From Chloroflexota bacterium (GTDB lineage Bacteria; Chloroflexota; Limnocylindria; Limnocylindrales; CSP1-4): a DNA stretch of 47,934 nt. Made by a program: the position numbers and the translations under genes. Positions 37,011-45,134 of the stretch are shown here, piece after piece. The notes beneath the pieces are model-generated. The model was not told the DNA's origin. It did not search any database and was given only the letters and a program-made list of their open reading frames with translations. The number at the start of each line of letters is the position of its first letter. Positions within the stretch are counted from its first letter, which is position 1. The DNA lies in assembly GCA_015478725.1 (NCBI GenBank), contig JADMIG010000021.1:1-47934 (forward strand), read 5' to 3'.

Positions 37011-37535
37011 GTGACCGGCCTCCTCCCGCCTGACGACCCGACGCGCGACGAACCGCCGCCGATCTCTCCAGGGGCGCCCGCCGACCCGCCCACCGACCCG
37101 TCGAGCCTCAGCTCGCTCCGCGCTGTCCCGTACAAGGGCAGCGACCTCGACGGTGACCGCGGGCCCGGCCTCGGTTGCTTCCGGTTCCAGATCGCCGTCC
37201 TCGTCCTCCTCATCGTCCTGACTCCGATCGGGGTCAACGCGGGCTGGCCGGACTGGGTCACCGCCGCGTTCCTGTTCGCGACGATCGGGCTGCTCCTGGT
37301 GACCGGTCAGACGATCATCTTCCTGCTCCGGCTCGTGGCCGCGGACCGGCGCGGCCGGCGTCGCCCGCTCGCGAGCGTGACGCCGACGGTGGGCGAGATC
37401 CAAGAGGCCGGCACGCCCGACGCCTCCGCCACGCCCAACGGCTCCGCCACGACCGACACCTCCGCCCCGCCCGACACCTCCGGCCCGCCCGAGCAGGACG
37501 ATGGCCGAACGCCCGACAGCGCCGTGCGACAATAG
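37011..37535 (+). CDS. Two-helix membrane protein of unknown function
   Basis: About 174 residues. A Pro/Asp-rich cytoplasmic N-terminal part (about 45 residues) precedes two transmembrane helices (about 60-80 and 88-112, ending IFLLRLVAADRRGRRR). A disordered Thr/Pro/Ser-rich tail of repeats like PDTS/PNGS follows. No family was recognised. The frame is open from ATG 36897, but the upstream part looks non-coding. The gene overlaps the next frame slightly and may head the block leading to pyrK-pyrD-pyrE. Confidence 0.6.
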   Translation: MTGLLPPDDPTRDEPPPISPGAPADPPTDPSSLSSLRAVPYKGSDLDGDRGPGLGCFRFQIAVLVLLIVLTPIGVNAGWPDWVTAAFLFATIGLLLVTGQTIIFLLRLVAADRRGRRRPLASVTPTVGEIQEAGTPDASATPNGSATTDTSAPPDTSGPPEQDDGRTPDSAVRQ

Positions 37536-37575
37536 CCGCCGCCCCAACCCCAGACCCAGCGGAGACGCCAGCCTC

Positions 37576-37902
37576 GTGCCCGTGCTCGCGACCTACTTCA
37601 CCGTCCGCCGCGGCCGTGACCCGTTCTTCAAGTTCTTCATGCGGACCCTCTTCCCGCGCCAGGTCCGCGAGTACGAGGAGAAGTTCGGGATCCGCTTCCT
37701 CGGCTGGTACAACGTCGCCCACGGCTGGGATTTCGACAACGTCATCCTCCTCGACCTGCCCGATTACGCGACGCTGGACCGGCTCGAGGCGGACGAGGCC
37801 ACCCGCACGCTCGGCCACCGGGCAGGCGAGTGGATGTTCGAGCGTCATCATTCGATGTTCCTCCGGGAGCGGATGGGCCCGGATCTCGAGTACCACGGCT
37901 AG
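37576..37902 (+). CDS. Small conserved-looking protein, possible dimeric alpha/beta-barrel fold
   Basis: About 108 residues, unknown function. The sequence alternates strands and helices: VLATYFTVRRGRDPFFKFF, FGIRFLGWYNVAHGWDFDN, VILLDLPDYATLDRLE, then a helix with AGEWMFERHHSMFLRER. A Tyr-Phe opening strand followed by an acidic central strand and a short helix with LDRLE is reminiscent of ferredoxin-like monooxygenase/NIPSNAP-type folds, but this is only pattern similarity. GTG 37576 was preferred to ATG 37501, which overlaps the previous gene. Confidence 0.55.
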   Translation: MPVLATYFTVRRGRDPFFKFFMRTLFPRQVREYEEKFGIRFLGWYNVAHGWDFDNVILLDLPDYATLDRLEADEATRTLGHRAGEWMFERHHSMFLRERMGPDLEYHG

Positions 37903-37930
37903 CCGGTGACGGCGGACGAAGGAGGCAACG

Positions 37931-38923
37931 ATGGACACGAGCCACAACGACCTGCTCGGTGAGCTCGCGGCCGATGCCGCCCTCGAGCGCGCCGACTTCC
38001 TCGTTCAGGCGACGGAACAGTTCCGCCGCTTCCTCGATCGGCACGGGGCACGCATCCGCGACATCGGCGGCCTCACCCTCATCGACGAGGATCCGGACTA
38101 TCTGTCGATCGCGCCGGACCTGACGTTCCGCAGTCGGAGCCGGTATCAGGACGGCGAGACGGGCGAGTGGGTGAGCGAGACGGAGGTCGTCGAGACCGCC
38201 GGCGAACTCATCGAGCTGTACAACCCGGCGGACCTGTATGCCGCCTTCGCCGAGGCAGCGCGCGAGGCCGCCGGGCTGGAGGCCGAACCGACGGCCACCG
38301 GCGACCTGTTCGAGACCGCCCACGTCTCCCCGACCGACAGCATCAGCCTGGAGGATCCGTACGCGGGAGCCGCGGATTCGTGGGCTGCCGGCCAGATCGA
38401 CTCGACGCCGCCCTCGAGCGAGGAGGAGGCGGCCCACCGTCTCTACGACCTGGCCCTCGCCTTCCAGGACCGGAGCCAGCGGACGGAAGCCGGCCTGTTC
38501 GAGCAGTTCAGTGAGGCGGCCGAGCCGATCTCCGCGGTCCTCGGCGACGTCACGATCGTCGACGACGAGGACGAGCGGCTGACCCTCGGCCGCGGCGGAT
38601 CCTTCCGCGGCGAGGTGATCCCGGACGACGAATCCGGTGAATGGCGGACCCTCGCCACGGCGGACGACCTCGTCGAGTTCTACGATCCGACGGACGTCTT
38701 CGGCGACCTCGCCGATGCGCTCGCCGAGGCGTTCCCGGCGATCGCGCCCGACGCCCGCGACGGCGACCCGGATGACGACGCCGACGCGGACGAGGCCGAG
38801 GATGCGGGCGTGGACGCGAAGGCCGGCGCAGCGGGCGTGGACGCGAAGGCCGGCGCAGCGGGCGTGGACGCGAAGGCCGGCGCAGCGGACACGTCGGCGA
38901 GCGGGAGTGTCGATCGCGGGTGA
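37931..38923 (+). CDS. Acidic protein with an internally duplicated undescribed domain, upstream of pyrK
   Basis: 330 residues, soluble, very acidic, not recognised. Two copies of a domain of about 80 residues are visible (about 31-112 and 190-268), sharing an I/V-D-E/D pair after a G-x-T-x-I strand, FR, a DGETGEW/DDESGEW turn and ELIELYNPADLY/DLVEFYDPTDVF, ending in an Ala/Glu helix. The C-terminus carries three 9-residue GVDAKAGAA repeats. ATG 37931 has GAAGGAGG seven bases upstream. Its stop overlaps the pyrK GTG (GTGA), so it is translated with pyrK-pyrD-pyrE. A partner or chaperone role is only a guess. Confidence 0.7.
   Translation: MDTSHNDLLGELAADAALERADFLVQATEQFRRFLDRHGARIRDIGGLTLIDEDPDYLSIAPDLTFRSRSRYQDGETGEWVSETEVVETAGELIELYNPADLYAAFAEAAREAAGLEAEPTATGDLFETAHVSPTDSISLEDPYAGAADSWAAGQIDSTPPSSEEEAAHRLYDLALAFQDRSQRTEAGLFEQFSEAAEPISAVLGDVTIVDDEDERLTLGRGGSFRGEVIPDDESGEWRTLATADDLVEFYDPTDVFGDLADALAEAFPAIAPDARDGDPDDDADADEAEDAGVDAKAGAAGVDAKAGAAGVDAKAGAADTSASGSVDRG
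38804..38884 (+). repeat. Three exact 27-bp tandem repeats in a coding region
   Basis: Identical 27-base units at 38804-38830, 38831-38857 and 38858-38884 encode the motif GVDAKAGAA three times in frame near the C-terminus of the duplicated-domain protein. Exact identity implies recent expansion. Confidence 0.95.
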
Positions 38924-39786
38924 GCATGCGGCTCGTCGCGGCCGAACTCGTCGAAAGCCGCGAGATCCTGCCGGGGCAGTGGCTGCAGTCGTACCACGCC
39001 CCGACCATGGCGGCAGGAGCGCGCGCCGGCCAGTTCGTCCACGTCCGGACCGGTGACTGGTCCGGACTCGTCCTCCGGCGACCGTTCTCGTTCAACACCG
39101 TGGACGCGGCCACCGGCACGATGACGATCCACTTTCGAACAATCGGCCGGGGGACAGAATGGTTCACCCGCCTCCGGCCCGGCGATTCGATCGACATGCT
39201 CGGACCGCTCGGTCGGCCGTTCGAGGTGGACCCACGGAGCCGCCACCTGCTCCTCGTGGCCGGAGGACTCGGCATGGCCGGGGTGCGGATGCTCGCCGAT
39301 GAGGCGATCCGCGACGGACGCCAGGTCGTCGTCCTCTTCGGCGCATCGGGCGTCCGGGAGGTCTACCCGTCGAGTCTCCTGCCGGACGAGGTCGAGTACG
39401 TCGTCGCGACGGATGACGGCTCGCTCGGCCACCACGGCTTCGTCACGGAGCTCGTCGCCGACTACGAGGCATGGGCGGACCAGGCGTTCGCCTGCGGCCC
39501 GGCGCCGATGCTCCGTGCGCTCGCCGGCCTCGCCGTCGGCCGTCGGGCGCGACTCGGGGTCGCGAAGCTCGGCCGGAAGCGCGGCGGCGGCAGGCCGCTG
39601 GCGATCGGCTCGCCGCAGGCCCGCCGGAAGGCGTTCCTCCAGGTGTCGATGGAGCAGAACATGGGCTGCGCCGTTGGCGCGTGCCTCGGCTGCGTGGTCA
39701 TGGGTGTCGGTGGGACCCCGCAGCGCGTCTGCCGCGAGGGACCCGTCTTCGCGAGCGACGAGATCGCCTGGGAGGCCGGCTGGTGA
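38920..39786 (+). CDS. pyrK: Dihydroorotate dehydrogenase electron transfer subunit
   Basis: 288 residues. PyrK carries FAD and a 2Fe-2S cluster and passes electrons from PyrD to NAD+. Seen: the FAD motif RRPFSFN, the flavin-pocket strand IHFRTIGRGTEWF, the nucleotide loop LVAGGLGMAGVRML, and the cluster ligands in MGCAVGACLGCVV plus RVCREGPVF (four Cys). About 30 residues rich in Arg/Gly/Lys are inserted just before the cluster motif. Start GTG 38920 overlaps the preceding stop, with ATG 38926 as alternative. Confidence 0.94.
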   Translation: MSMRLVAAELVESREILPGQWLQSYHAPTMAAGARAGQFVHVRTGDWSGLVLRRPFSFNTVDAATGTMTIHFRTIGRGTEWFTRLRPGDSIDMLGPLGRPFEVDPRSRHLLLVAGGLGMAGVRMLADEAIRDGRQVVVLFGASGVREVYPSSLLPDEVEYVVATDDGSLGHHGFVTELVADYEAWADQAFACGPAPMLRALAGLAVGRRARLGVAKLGRKRGGGRPLAIGSPQARRKAFLQVSMEQNMGCAVGACLGCVVMGVGGTPQRVCREGPVFASDEIAWEAGW

Positions 39787-40988
39787 AGGCGAAGCGGCGG
39801 GTCGTCACCCAGGGTTCGGGCACGGTCGCGGGGCAGACGAGGCGGACGCCGACGGTGCGACGATTCAAGAGCCCGATGGTCTCGACGGGCGCTCGCCAGG
39901 GAGCCGGGGCCCCGCGAGCGGTGGAACCCGCGCGAACGGCGATCCACGGCGGACCGACCGGGGGGTCCGCCCGCGAGTCCGTGACTGGCGGCATCGTGGC
40001 CATCTCCGGTGCGGCCGCCGCCGTGGATCTCACCGTGGATCTCGCGCCCACGCGCGGCGGACTCGTCCTCGCCAACCCGATCCTCGTCGCCTCGGGCACG
40101 TTCGGCTACGGGATCGAGTACGGCGACGTGGTCGAGGTCGGTCGGCTCGGAGCGATCTGCTGCAAGGGGACGACGCTGAGGCCGCGGATCGGCAATCCGA
40201 CGCCGCGGGTGAGCGAGACGCCCGGCGGGATGCTCAACTCGATCGGGCTCCAGAACCCGGGGGTGGACGCGGTCGTGGAGCGGTACGCTCCGCTCTGGGC
40301 CACCTGGCGGACGCCGGTGATCGTGAACATCGCCGCCGAATCCGTCGCGGACTACGCCGAGATCGCTCGGAGGCTCGACGGCGTGCCCGGCGTCGCCGGC
40401 ATCGAGTTGAACATCAGCTGCCCGAATGTCGGGCGGGGCGGGCTGCAGTTCGCCATCGACGAGAGCGCCGCCGGCGCGGTGACCGCCGCCGTCCGCCGGG
40501 CGACGGACCTGCCGCTCCTCGTCAAGCTGTCGCCGAACGTCGCGGACGTCCGACCGATCGCTCGGGCGATCGCAGCCGCCGGCGCCGATGCGCTCACCGC
40601 GATCAACACCCTGTCCGGCATCGCGGTCTCAGCGGACCGCCGCCGGCCGCTCCTTGGCAACGTGTTCGGCGGGCTGAGCGGTCCGGCCGTGAAGCCCGTC
40701 GCCCTCAGGGTCGTCTACGAGGTCCGCCAGGTCGTCGACATCCCGATCGTCGCCATCGGCGGCGTGACCGAGCTCGCCGACGTCCTCGACTTCCTTGCCG
40801 TCGGGGCGGTGGCGGTCCAGGTGGGCACGGCGATCTTCGCCGATCCGGCCCTGCCGGTCCGCCTCGTCGGCCAGCTCGCCGAAGCAGCCGCCCGGGCCGG
40901 TCACGCCTCGTATCGCCCGTTCATCGGGACGGCCCTGCCGGCGAAGCCCGGGGTCCCGTCCGCGAAGGGTGTCGAGTACCGGCCGTGA
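39783..40988 (+). CDS. pyrD: Dihydroorotate dehydrogenase, class 1B catalytic subunit
   Basis: About 401 residues from GTG 39783. The FMN-barrel starts near VDLTVDLAPTRGGLVLANPILVASGTFGYG. KGTTLRPRIGNPTPR, the catalytic Cys in ELNISCPNVGRGG and INTLSGIAV identify a class 1 enzyme, and the adjacent pyrK makes it 1B. About 75 N-terminal residues are unusual low-complexity sequence, so an internal start (GTG 39979, GTG 39994 or ATG 39874) is possible. GTG 39783 is favoured because it overlaps the pyrK stop as GTGA. It oxidises dihydroorotate to orotate in the cytoplasm. Confidence 0.93.
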   Translation: MKAKRRVVTQGSGTVAGQTRRTPTVRRFKSPMVSTGARQGAGAPRAVEPARTAIHGGPTGGSARESVTGGIVAISGAAAAVDLTVDLAPTRGGLVLANPILVASGTFGYGIEYGDVVEVGRLGAICCKGTTLRPRIGNPTPRVSETPGGMLNSIGLQNPGVDAVVERYAPLWATWRTPVIVNIAAESVADYAEIARRLDGVPGVAGIELNISCPNVGRGGLQFAIDESAAGAVTAAVRRATDLPLLVKLSPNVADVRPIARAIAAAGADALTAINTLSGIAVSADRRRPLLGNVFGGLSGPAVKPVALRVVYEVRQVVDIPIVAIGGVTELADVLDFLAVGAVAVQVGTAIFADPALPVRLVGQLAEAAARAGHASYRPFIGTALPAKPGVPSAKGVEYRP

Positions 40989-41010
40989 TCGACGCTGTCG
41001 GCACCCGGGC

Positions 41011-41742
41011 ATGACCACCATCCGGCGAACGGTGGACCTCGCCGCGCGCGCGGCGATCGGCGCCCGGACGGAGGCCCTCTTCCGCCGGTCCGGGGCCCTG
41101 ACGGACGGCCATTTCCAGCTCAGGAGCGGGCGCCATTCGGACCGCTATCTCGAGAAGTTCCTCGTCCTCCAGGATCCGACGGCGACGAGCGAGCTGTGTG
41201 GATTCTGGGCGGCCCGGGCCCGCGACGGCGGGGGCGGATCGACCATCGACCTCGTCGCCGGACCGACGACCGGTGGGGTGATCCTCGCCTTCGAGACGGC
41301 CCGCCAGCTCGGCGTCCGCGGCATCTTCGCCGAGGAGGTGACCGGATCGGATGGAGCGAAGCGGCGCGAGTTCCGGCGCGGGTTCCGCATCGCGCCCGGC
41401 GAGCGGGTCCTCCTCGTCGATGACATCCTCACCACCGGCGGCTCGCTCCTCGCGATGCTTCCGGCGGTGGAGGCGTTCGGCGGCGAGATCGTCGGCTGCC
41501 AGGTCCTCGCCGACCGGAGCGGCGGCCTGTCCACGCTCATCTCGCCGCTTAGCGGCCGGAGCTACCCCCTCGAGGCACTCTGGACGCTCGACGTCCCGAC
41601 CTACGAGCCGGGTCCCGCGACGTGTCCGAGGTGCGCCGAGGGGTTGCCGCTCCACGCTCCCGGGAGCACGGGCACAGGCATCGGCACCGGCACCGGCGCT
41701 GCCGCTCGCGAGGGCGCTGGCGAGACCGGAGGCGGTCGATGA
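41011..41742 (+). CDS. pyrE: Orotate phosphoribosyltransferase with C-terminal extension
   Basis: 243 residues. It makes OMP from orotate and PRPP. The PRPP motif is VLLVDDILTTGGSLL. GHFQLRSGRHSDRYLEKF and VAGPTTGGVILAFE are the family's substrate and phosphate segments. A tail of about 45 residues contains a CPRC pair (TCPRCAEGLPLH), possibly half of a metal site, followed by a Gly/Thr repeat. The ATG lies 22 bases after pyrD. pyrF is not found in the window. Confidence 0.95.
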   Translation: MTTIRRTVDLAARAAIGARTEALFRRSGALTDGHFQLRSGRHSDRYLEKFLVLQDPTATSELCGFWAARARDGGGGSTIDLVAGPTTGGVILAFETARQLGVRGIFAEEVTGSDGAKRREFRRGFRIAPGERVLLVDDILTTGGSLLAMLPAVEAFGGEIVGCQVLADRSGGLSTLISPLSGRSYPLEALWTLDVPTYEPGPATCPRCAEGLPLHAPGSTGTGIGTGTGAAAREGAGETGGGR

Positions 41743-42137
41743 CTGCGTCGCTCGGTGGTCGACACGTCCTCCGGCGAGGCGGCGTCGTCGTCGCCGCGGC
41801 GGTGGCCGGGGTCATCCTCGCCGCCTGCTCCGGTGGCGGCACGCCGACCGGCGCCTCCGTCCCCTCGCCGTCCTCCGCGGTGAGCGCTCCGGCCGTCACC
41901 TCCCCCGTGACGGGCATCATCACGAACGTCCGATCGGCGGGACTCGACAAGGTGGAGGGTTTCACCCTCCGGACAGCGGACGGTACGACGATCAGCTTCG
42001 TCATCGGCCGTCTCGACGATCCGGCGCAGTTCCCGCCCGGCCATCTTGCCGAGCACCAGGCGTCACTCCAGCGGGTGGTCGTCTCCTTCACCGTCGTGGA
42101 CGGGCAGTTCGTCGTCTACCACCTCGCCGACGGTTAG
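41739..42137 (+). CDS. Small lipoprotein coupled to pyrE
   Basis: 132 residues. A signal peptide ends in the lipobox ILAAC with Cys30, followed by a Ser/Pro linker. The mature part (about 60-130) looks like a small beta-barrel of OB type: VTGIITNVRSAGLDKVEGFTLRTADGTTISFVI, then LQRVVVSFTVVDGQFVVYHLADG. The pattern resembles short export-bound proteins with unknown ligand. The ATG overlaps the pyrE stop (ATGA), so it is the last gene of this operon. It overlaps the convergent thioredoxin-fold gene by four bases. Confidence 0.8.
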   Translation: MTASLGGRHVLRRGGVVVAAAVAGVILAACSGGGTPTGASVPSPSSAVSAPAVTSPVTGIITNVRSAGLDKVEGFTLRTADGTTISFVIGRLDDPAQFPPGHLAEHQASLQRVVVSFTVVDGQFVVYHLADG

Positions 42138-43090
42138 GGGATCCGGAGCGTGATGGCGATCGCGGCCTTGAGCTCCGCGTCGCTCGCGATGAGGGCGAAC
42201 GATCCGCGGACGATCCCCGACCCGTCGACGACGAAGATCCAGGGCTCTGTCAGGAGGCCCCACGCGTTCGTCGCATCGGTCGCCTGGAGCTGGCCATTCG
42301 CATCGAGGATCGGCTGGAGCCGGCCGCCGACGAACTGGAGCTTGTACGGCTCGACATTGATGAACGTCATCGCCGGCTCCGTCTTCGACAGCGCCTTGAT
42401 CGCGTCGAGGGTGGGGCCGCACTGCCGGCTCGTGCAGAACGCGGGTGTCGCGAAGACGAGGACGAACGGCTTGTGGGCGGCGAGTGCGTCGTGGACGGAC
42501 GTCTGATAGAAGGCTGGGTCGGGCGTCGTATCGGTGGAGATCTTCGCCACGTCGCCGCCGACATCGGCGAGCGTGGGCGTCAGCGTGTCCAGCGCCTTTG
42601 CGCCCACGGTCGGCGTCGACGACTTCGCGACGACCTGGAACTGGACGCGGGTGGTCTCGGTCAGCCCGGCCTTCGTCGTCGTGAACGCGGCGGCCCAGTC
42701 GCCGGCCTCATTGAAGGTCGTGTCCGCTACATAGATGCCACGCTGACCCTGGATCGCCCAGATGAACGTCGCGTCCACCGTGGCCGTGGGAGTCGTCGAC
42801 GACTTCGCGAGGTCGTAGAAGGCGACCGTGGCCGGCAGATCCGGCGCCCCGATCGGGGCGTTCTGCTGATCGGCGAGGGCGAAGAGGAAGCGGGCCGGGC
42901 CGACGGCGTCCTCGGCGTCGATGAGGATCGGGATGCGGGTGGGGCGGGCTTCCGACGAGGCACCAGCGACCGGAACGGACGAGGCAGACGTGGCGGACGA
43001 TCCGGATGAGGCGGCCGTGCAGGCGCCCACGGCGATCGCGAGAGCGGCGAGCAGGACGGGGGAGATGGAGCACGGGCCGTGGCGACGCAT
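42134..43090 (-). CDS. Thioredoxin-fold lipoprotein, divergent from ctaA-ctaB
   Basis: About 318 residues. Signal peptide with lipobox AVGAC (Cys24). An Ig-like region (about 50-150) precedes a thioredoxin-like domain (about 180-318): VLVFATPAFCTSRQCGPTLDAIKAL, with the two Cys four residues apart instead of the usual two, then FINVEPYKL and EPWIFVVDGSGIVRGSF, the cis-Pro and beta-hairpin of the fold. Next to haem A assembly, a role in cytochrome oxidase copper or thiol chemistry is plausible but inferred. ATG 43090 was chosen over ATG 43099 because TACCAT lies seven bases upstream. Confidence 0.78.
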   Translation of the reverse strand: MRRHGPCSISPVLLAALAIAVGACTAASSGSSATSASSVPVAGASSEARPTRIPILIDAEDAVGPARFLFALADQQNAPIGAPDLPATVAFYDLAKSSTTPTATVDATFIWAIQGQRGIYVADTTFNEAGDWAAAFTTTKAGLTETTRVQFQVVAKSSTPTVGAKALDTLTPTLADVGGDVAKISTDTTPDPAFYQTSVHDALAAHKPFVLVFATPAFCTSRQCGPTLDAIKALSKTEPAMTFINVEPYKLQFVGGRLQPILDANGQLQATDATNAWGLLTEPWIFVVDGSGIVRGSFALIASDAELKAAIAITLRIP

Positions 43091-43097
43091 CGGCGCC

Positions 43098-43103
43098 ATG
43101 GTA
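43098..43103 (-). promoter_or_regulatory. -10 element of a probable leaderless promoter
   Basis: TACCAT lies seven bases before the ATG at 43090 and overlaps the other in-frame ATG at 43099, which therefore cannot be used on such a transcript. Confidence 0.45.
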
Positions 43104-43163
43104 GCCGGGGGACGCGGCGCGGGCCCGGGCGTCTCTCAGGATCGCATTCGAGCAGGCCCGCGG

Positions 43164-43169
43164 TAGAAT
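43164..43169 (+). promoter_or_regulatory. Extended -10 element of the ctaA-ctaB promoter
   Basis: TAGAAT in the context GCGGTAGAAT. It overlaps an in-frame ATG at 43168, so translation should begin downstream at ATG 43240. No good -35 was found at 17 bases. Confidence 0.45.
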
Positions 43170-43195
43170 GCCGGCGTCCGCCCGTCCCGGTCTCC

Positions 43196-43229
43196 GTCGA
43201 CGGGTGTCGACGACGTCGACGCGGTCGAC
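43196..43229. repeat. Four GTCGAC palindromes spaced 9-10 bases apart in the ctaA-ctaB leader
   Basis: GTCGAC occurs at 43196, 43206, 43215 and 43224, that is about one helical turn apart, between the -10 box and the start codon. It could be an iterated protein-binding site on one face of the DNA, or chance in GC-rich sequence. Confidence 0.5.
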
Positions 43230-43239
43230 CCGGAGGACG

Positions 43240-45114
43240 ATGACCCGCTTCCAGAAGCTCGTGGCCGCGACCGTCGCGACGACGTTCATCCTCGTCGTCA
43301 TCGGGGTGATGGTCCGCTCGACGGATTCGGGCGTCGCCTGTCCCACGTGGCCCGGCTGCTTCCCCGGCCAGTTCCTGCCGGGCCTCGACGCGGGGGCCAA
43401 CGTCTGGTTCGAATGGATCCATCGGACGGTCGCCTTCGTCATCGGCATCCTCGTCGTGGGCGTCGCGATCCTCGCCTTTGCCGACCATCGCGACCGACCG
43501 TCGCTGCTCTGGCCGAGCATCGCCGCAGTGGGGATCGCGCTCTTCCAGGCGTGGCTCGGCCGGGAGACCGTCCGCCTCGGCAATTCCGGCCCGAGCGTCA
43601 CGGCCCACCTCGCGGCGGCGATGATCCTCTTCGCGGTCCTCATCTTCGCCCTTGTCAGGAGCTTCTTCCCGGCCCGCATCGCCGGGCGCGGGAGCAGCCA
43701 GCGGTTCGCCCTCCTCGCCGTGTTCGGGGCGGCCACGACATACGCCCTCCTCCTCTTCGGGAGCAACGTCACCGCGACAGATGCGGCGCTCATCTTCCCG
43801 GACTGGCCGCTCATGGGGGGGACGTTCTTCCCGCCGCTCACGAGCGTGACCTCCGCCCAGGTCCTCCATCGCTGGATCGCCGTCGTCGTCGGGATCGTCG
43901 TCCTCGTGGTGTGGCTCGCCGCCAGGCGGACGCAGCGAGAGCATCGCGTCCTCGTCCTGCTCGCCGCGTCGGCGGCCGGACTGTTCCCGATCCAGGCCAT
44001 CATCGGCGGGGCTCAGGTGCTCACCCGGCTCGCGCCGTGGGCGCAGACGCTCCATCTGGCGCTCGGCGCCGCGATCTGGGGTCTCATGGCGGCGCTCGCG
44101 GTCGCCGCGTACTACACCGCGCGGATGAGTCCGAGCCCGAATGCGTCGGGTGCCGTCGACTCCGGCGCAGGTGACGGCCGGGGGAGCGAGCCGGCCGGCG
44201 TGTCCGCCACGGGCCCTCGAAGCGCCGCTGACACCGTGCGGGCGTACATCGCCCTCACGAAGCCGCGGATCATCGAGCTCCTCCTCGTGACGACCGTCCC
44301 GGCGATGATCCTCGCCGCCCACGGCTGGCCGCGCCTCGATCTCGTCTGGTGGACACTCGTCGGCGGCTCGCTCGCGGCGGGCAGCGCGAACGCCATCAAC
44401 TGCTACCTCGACCGCGACATCGACGGACTCATGGTCCGGACCCGCCGAAGGCCGCTGCCGGCCCACCAGGTCGAACCCGATCGGGCGGTCGTCTTCGGGA
44501 TCGTGCTCGGCGCGATCGCCTTCGCCGAGCTCGCCTGGTTCGTCAACCTCATCTCGGCGTTCCTGGCGCTGCTCGCGATCGCGTTCTATGTCGTGGTCTA
44601 CACGATGATCCTCAAGCGGACCACAGCGCAGAACATCGTCATCGGCGGCGCCGCCGGCGCCCTGCCGCCGGTCATCGGCTGGGCCGCGGTGACAGGCAAC
44701 GTGGGCGTGCCGGCACTGCTCCTCTTCGCCCTCGTGTTCTACTGGACGCCGCCCCATTTCTGGGCGCTCTCGCTCCGCATCCGGAAGGACTACGCGGCGG
44801 CCGGCGTGCCGATGCTCCCGGTCGTCCGCGGCGTCCCGGAGACGACGCGACAGATCGGCCTCTACACGATTCTCCTCGTCACGATCTCGCTCGTCCTCTG
44901 GTCCGTCGCGCGGATGGGCGCGATCTATCTCGGTTCGGCGGTCGCGCTCGGCGCGATCTTCCTCTGGCAGTCCTACCGGCTGTGGCGCGTCGGCACGTCG
45001 CCCGAGGCATCGACCGTGGGCGCGATCAGGCTCTACAAGTACTCGATCACGTACCTCAGCCTGCTGTTCCTCGCCATCGCGGTCGACGCGCTCGTCGTCA
45101 TCCCGGTCGGCTGA
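43240..45114 (+). CDS. ctaA-ctaB: Fused haem A synthase (CtaA/COX15) and protohaem IX farnesyltransferase (CtaB/COX10)
   Basis: About 624 residues with some 16 transmembrane helices. The CtaA half (about 1-300) has the VMVRSTDSGVACPTWPGC loop with a Cys pair and the haem-ligand histidines in IHRTVAF, TAHLAAAM, VLHRWIAVV and LHLALGA. After a Gly/Ser linker the CtaB half (about 335-624) has ALTKPRIIELLLVT, the prenyl-diphosphate motif NCYLDRDIDGLMVRTRRRPLP and YWTPPHFWALSLRIRKDY. It converts haem B to haem O then haem A for cytochrome oxidase. Such fusions are known in Chloroflexota. ATG 43240 has GGAGG just upstream, and ATG 43168 overlaps the -10. Confidence 0.93.
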   Translation: MTRFQKLVAATVATTFILVVIGVMVRSTDSGVACPTWPGCFPGQFLPGLDAGANVWFEWIHRTVAFVIGILVVGVAILAFADHRDRPSLLWPSIAAVGIALFQAWLGRETVRLGNSGPSVTAHLAAAMILFAVLIFALVRSFFPARIAGRGSSQRFALLAVFGAATTYALLLFGSNVTATDAALIFPDWPLMGGTFFPPLTSVTSAQVLHRWIAVVVGIVVLVVWLAARRTQREHRVLVLLAASAAGLFPIQAIIGGAQVLTRLAPWAQTLHLALGAAIWGLMAALAVAAYYTARMSPSPNASGAVDSGAGDGRGSEPAGVSATGPRSAADTVRAYIALTKPRIIELLLVTTVPAMILAAHGWPRLDLVWWTLVGGSLAAGSANAINCYLDRDIDGLMVRTRRRPLPAHQVEPDRAVVFGIVLGAIAFAELAWFVNLISAFLALLAIAFYVVVYTMILKRTTAQNIVIGGAAGALPPVIGWAAVTGNVGVPALLLFALVFYWTPPHFWALSLRIRKDYAAAGVPMLPVVRGVPETTRQIGLYTILLVTISLVLWSVARMGAIYLGSAVALGAIFLWQSYRLWRVGTSPEASTVGAIRLYKYSITYLSLLFLAIAVDALVVIPVG

Positions 45115-45134
45115 CGCGCGGACGGCGGACGAGG

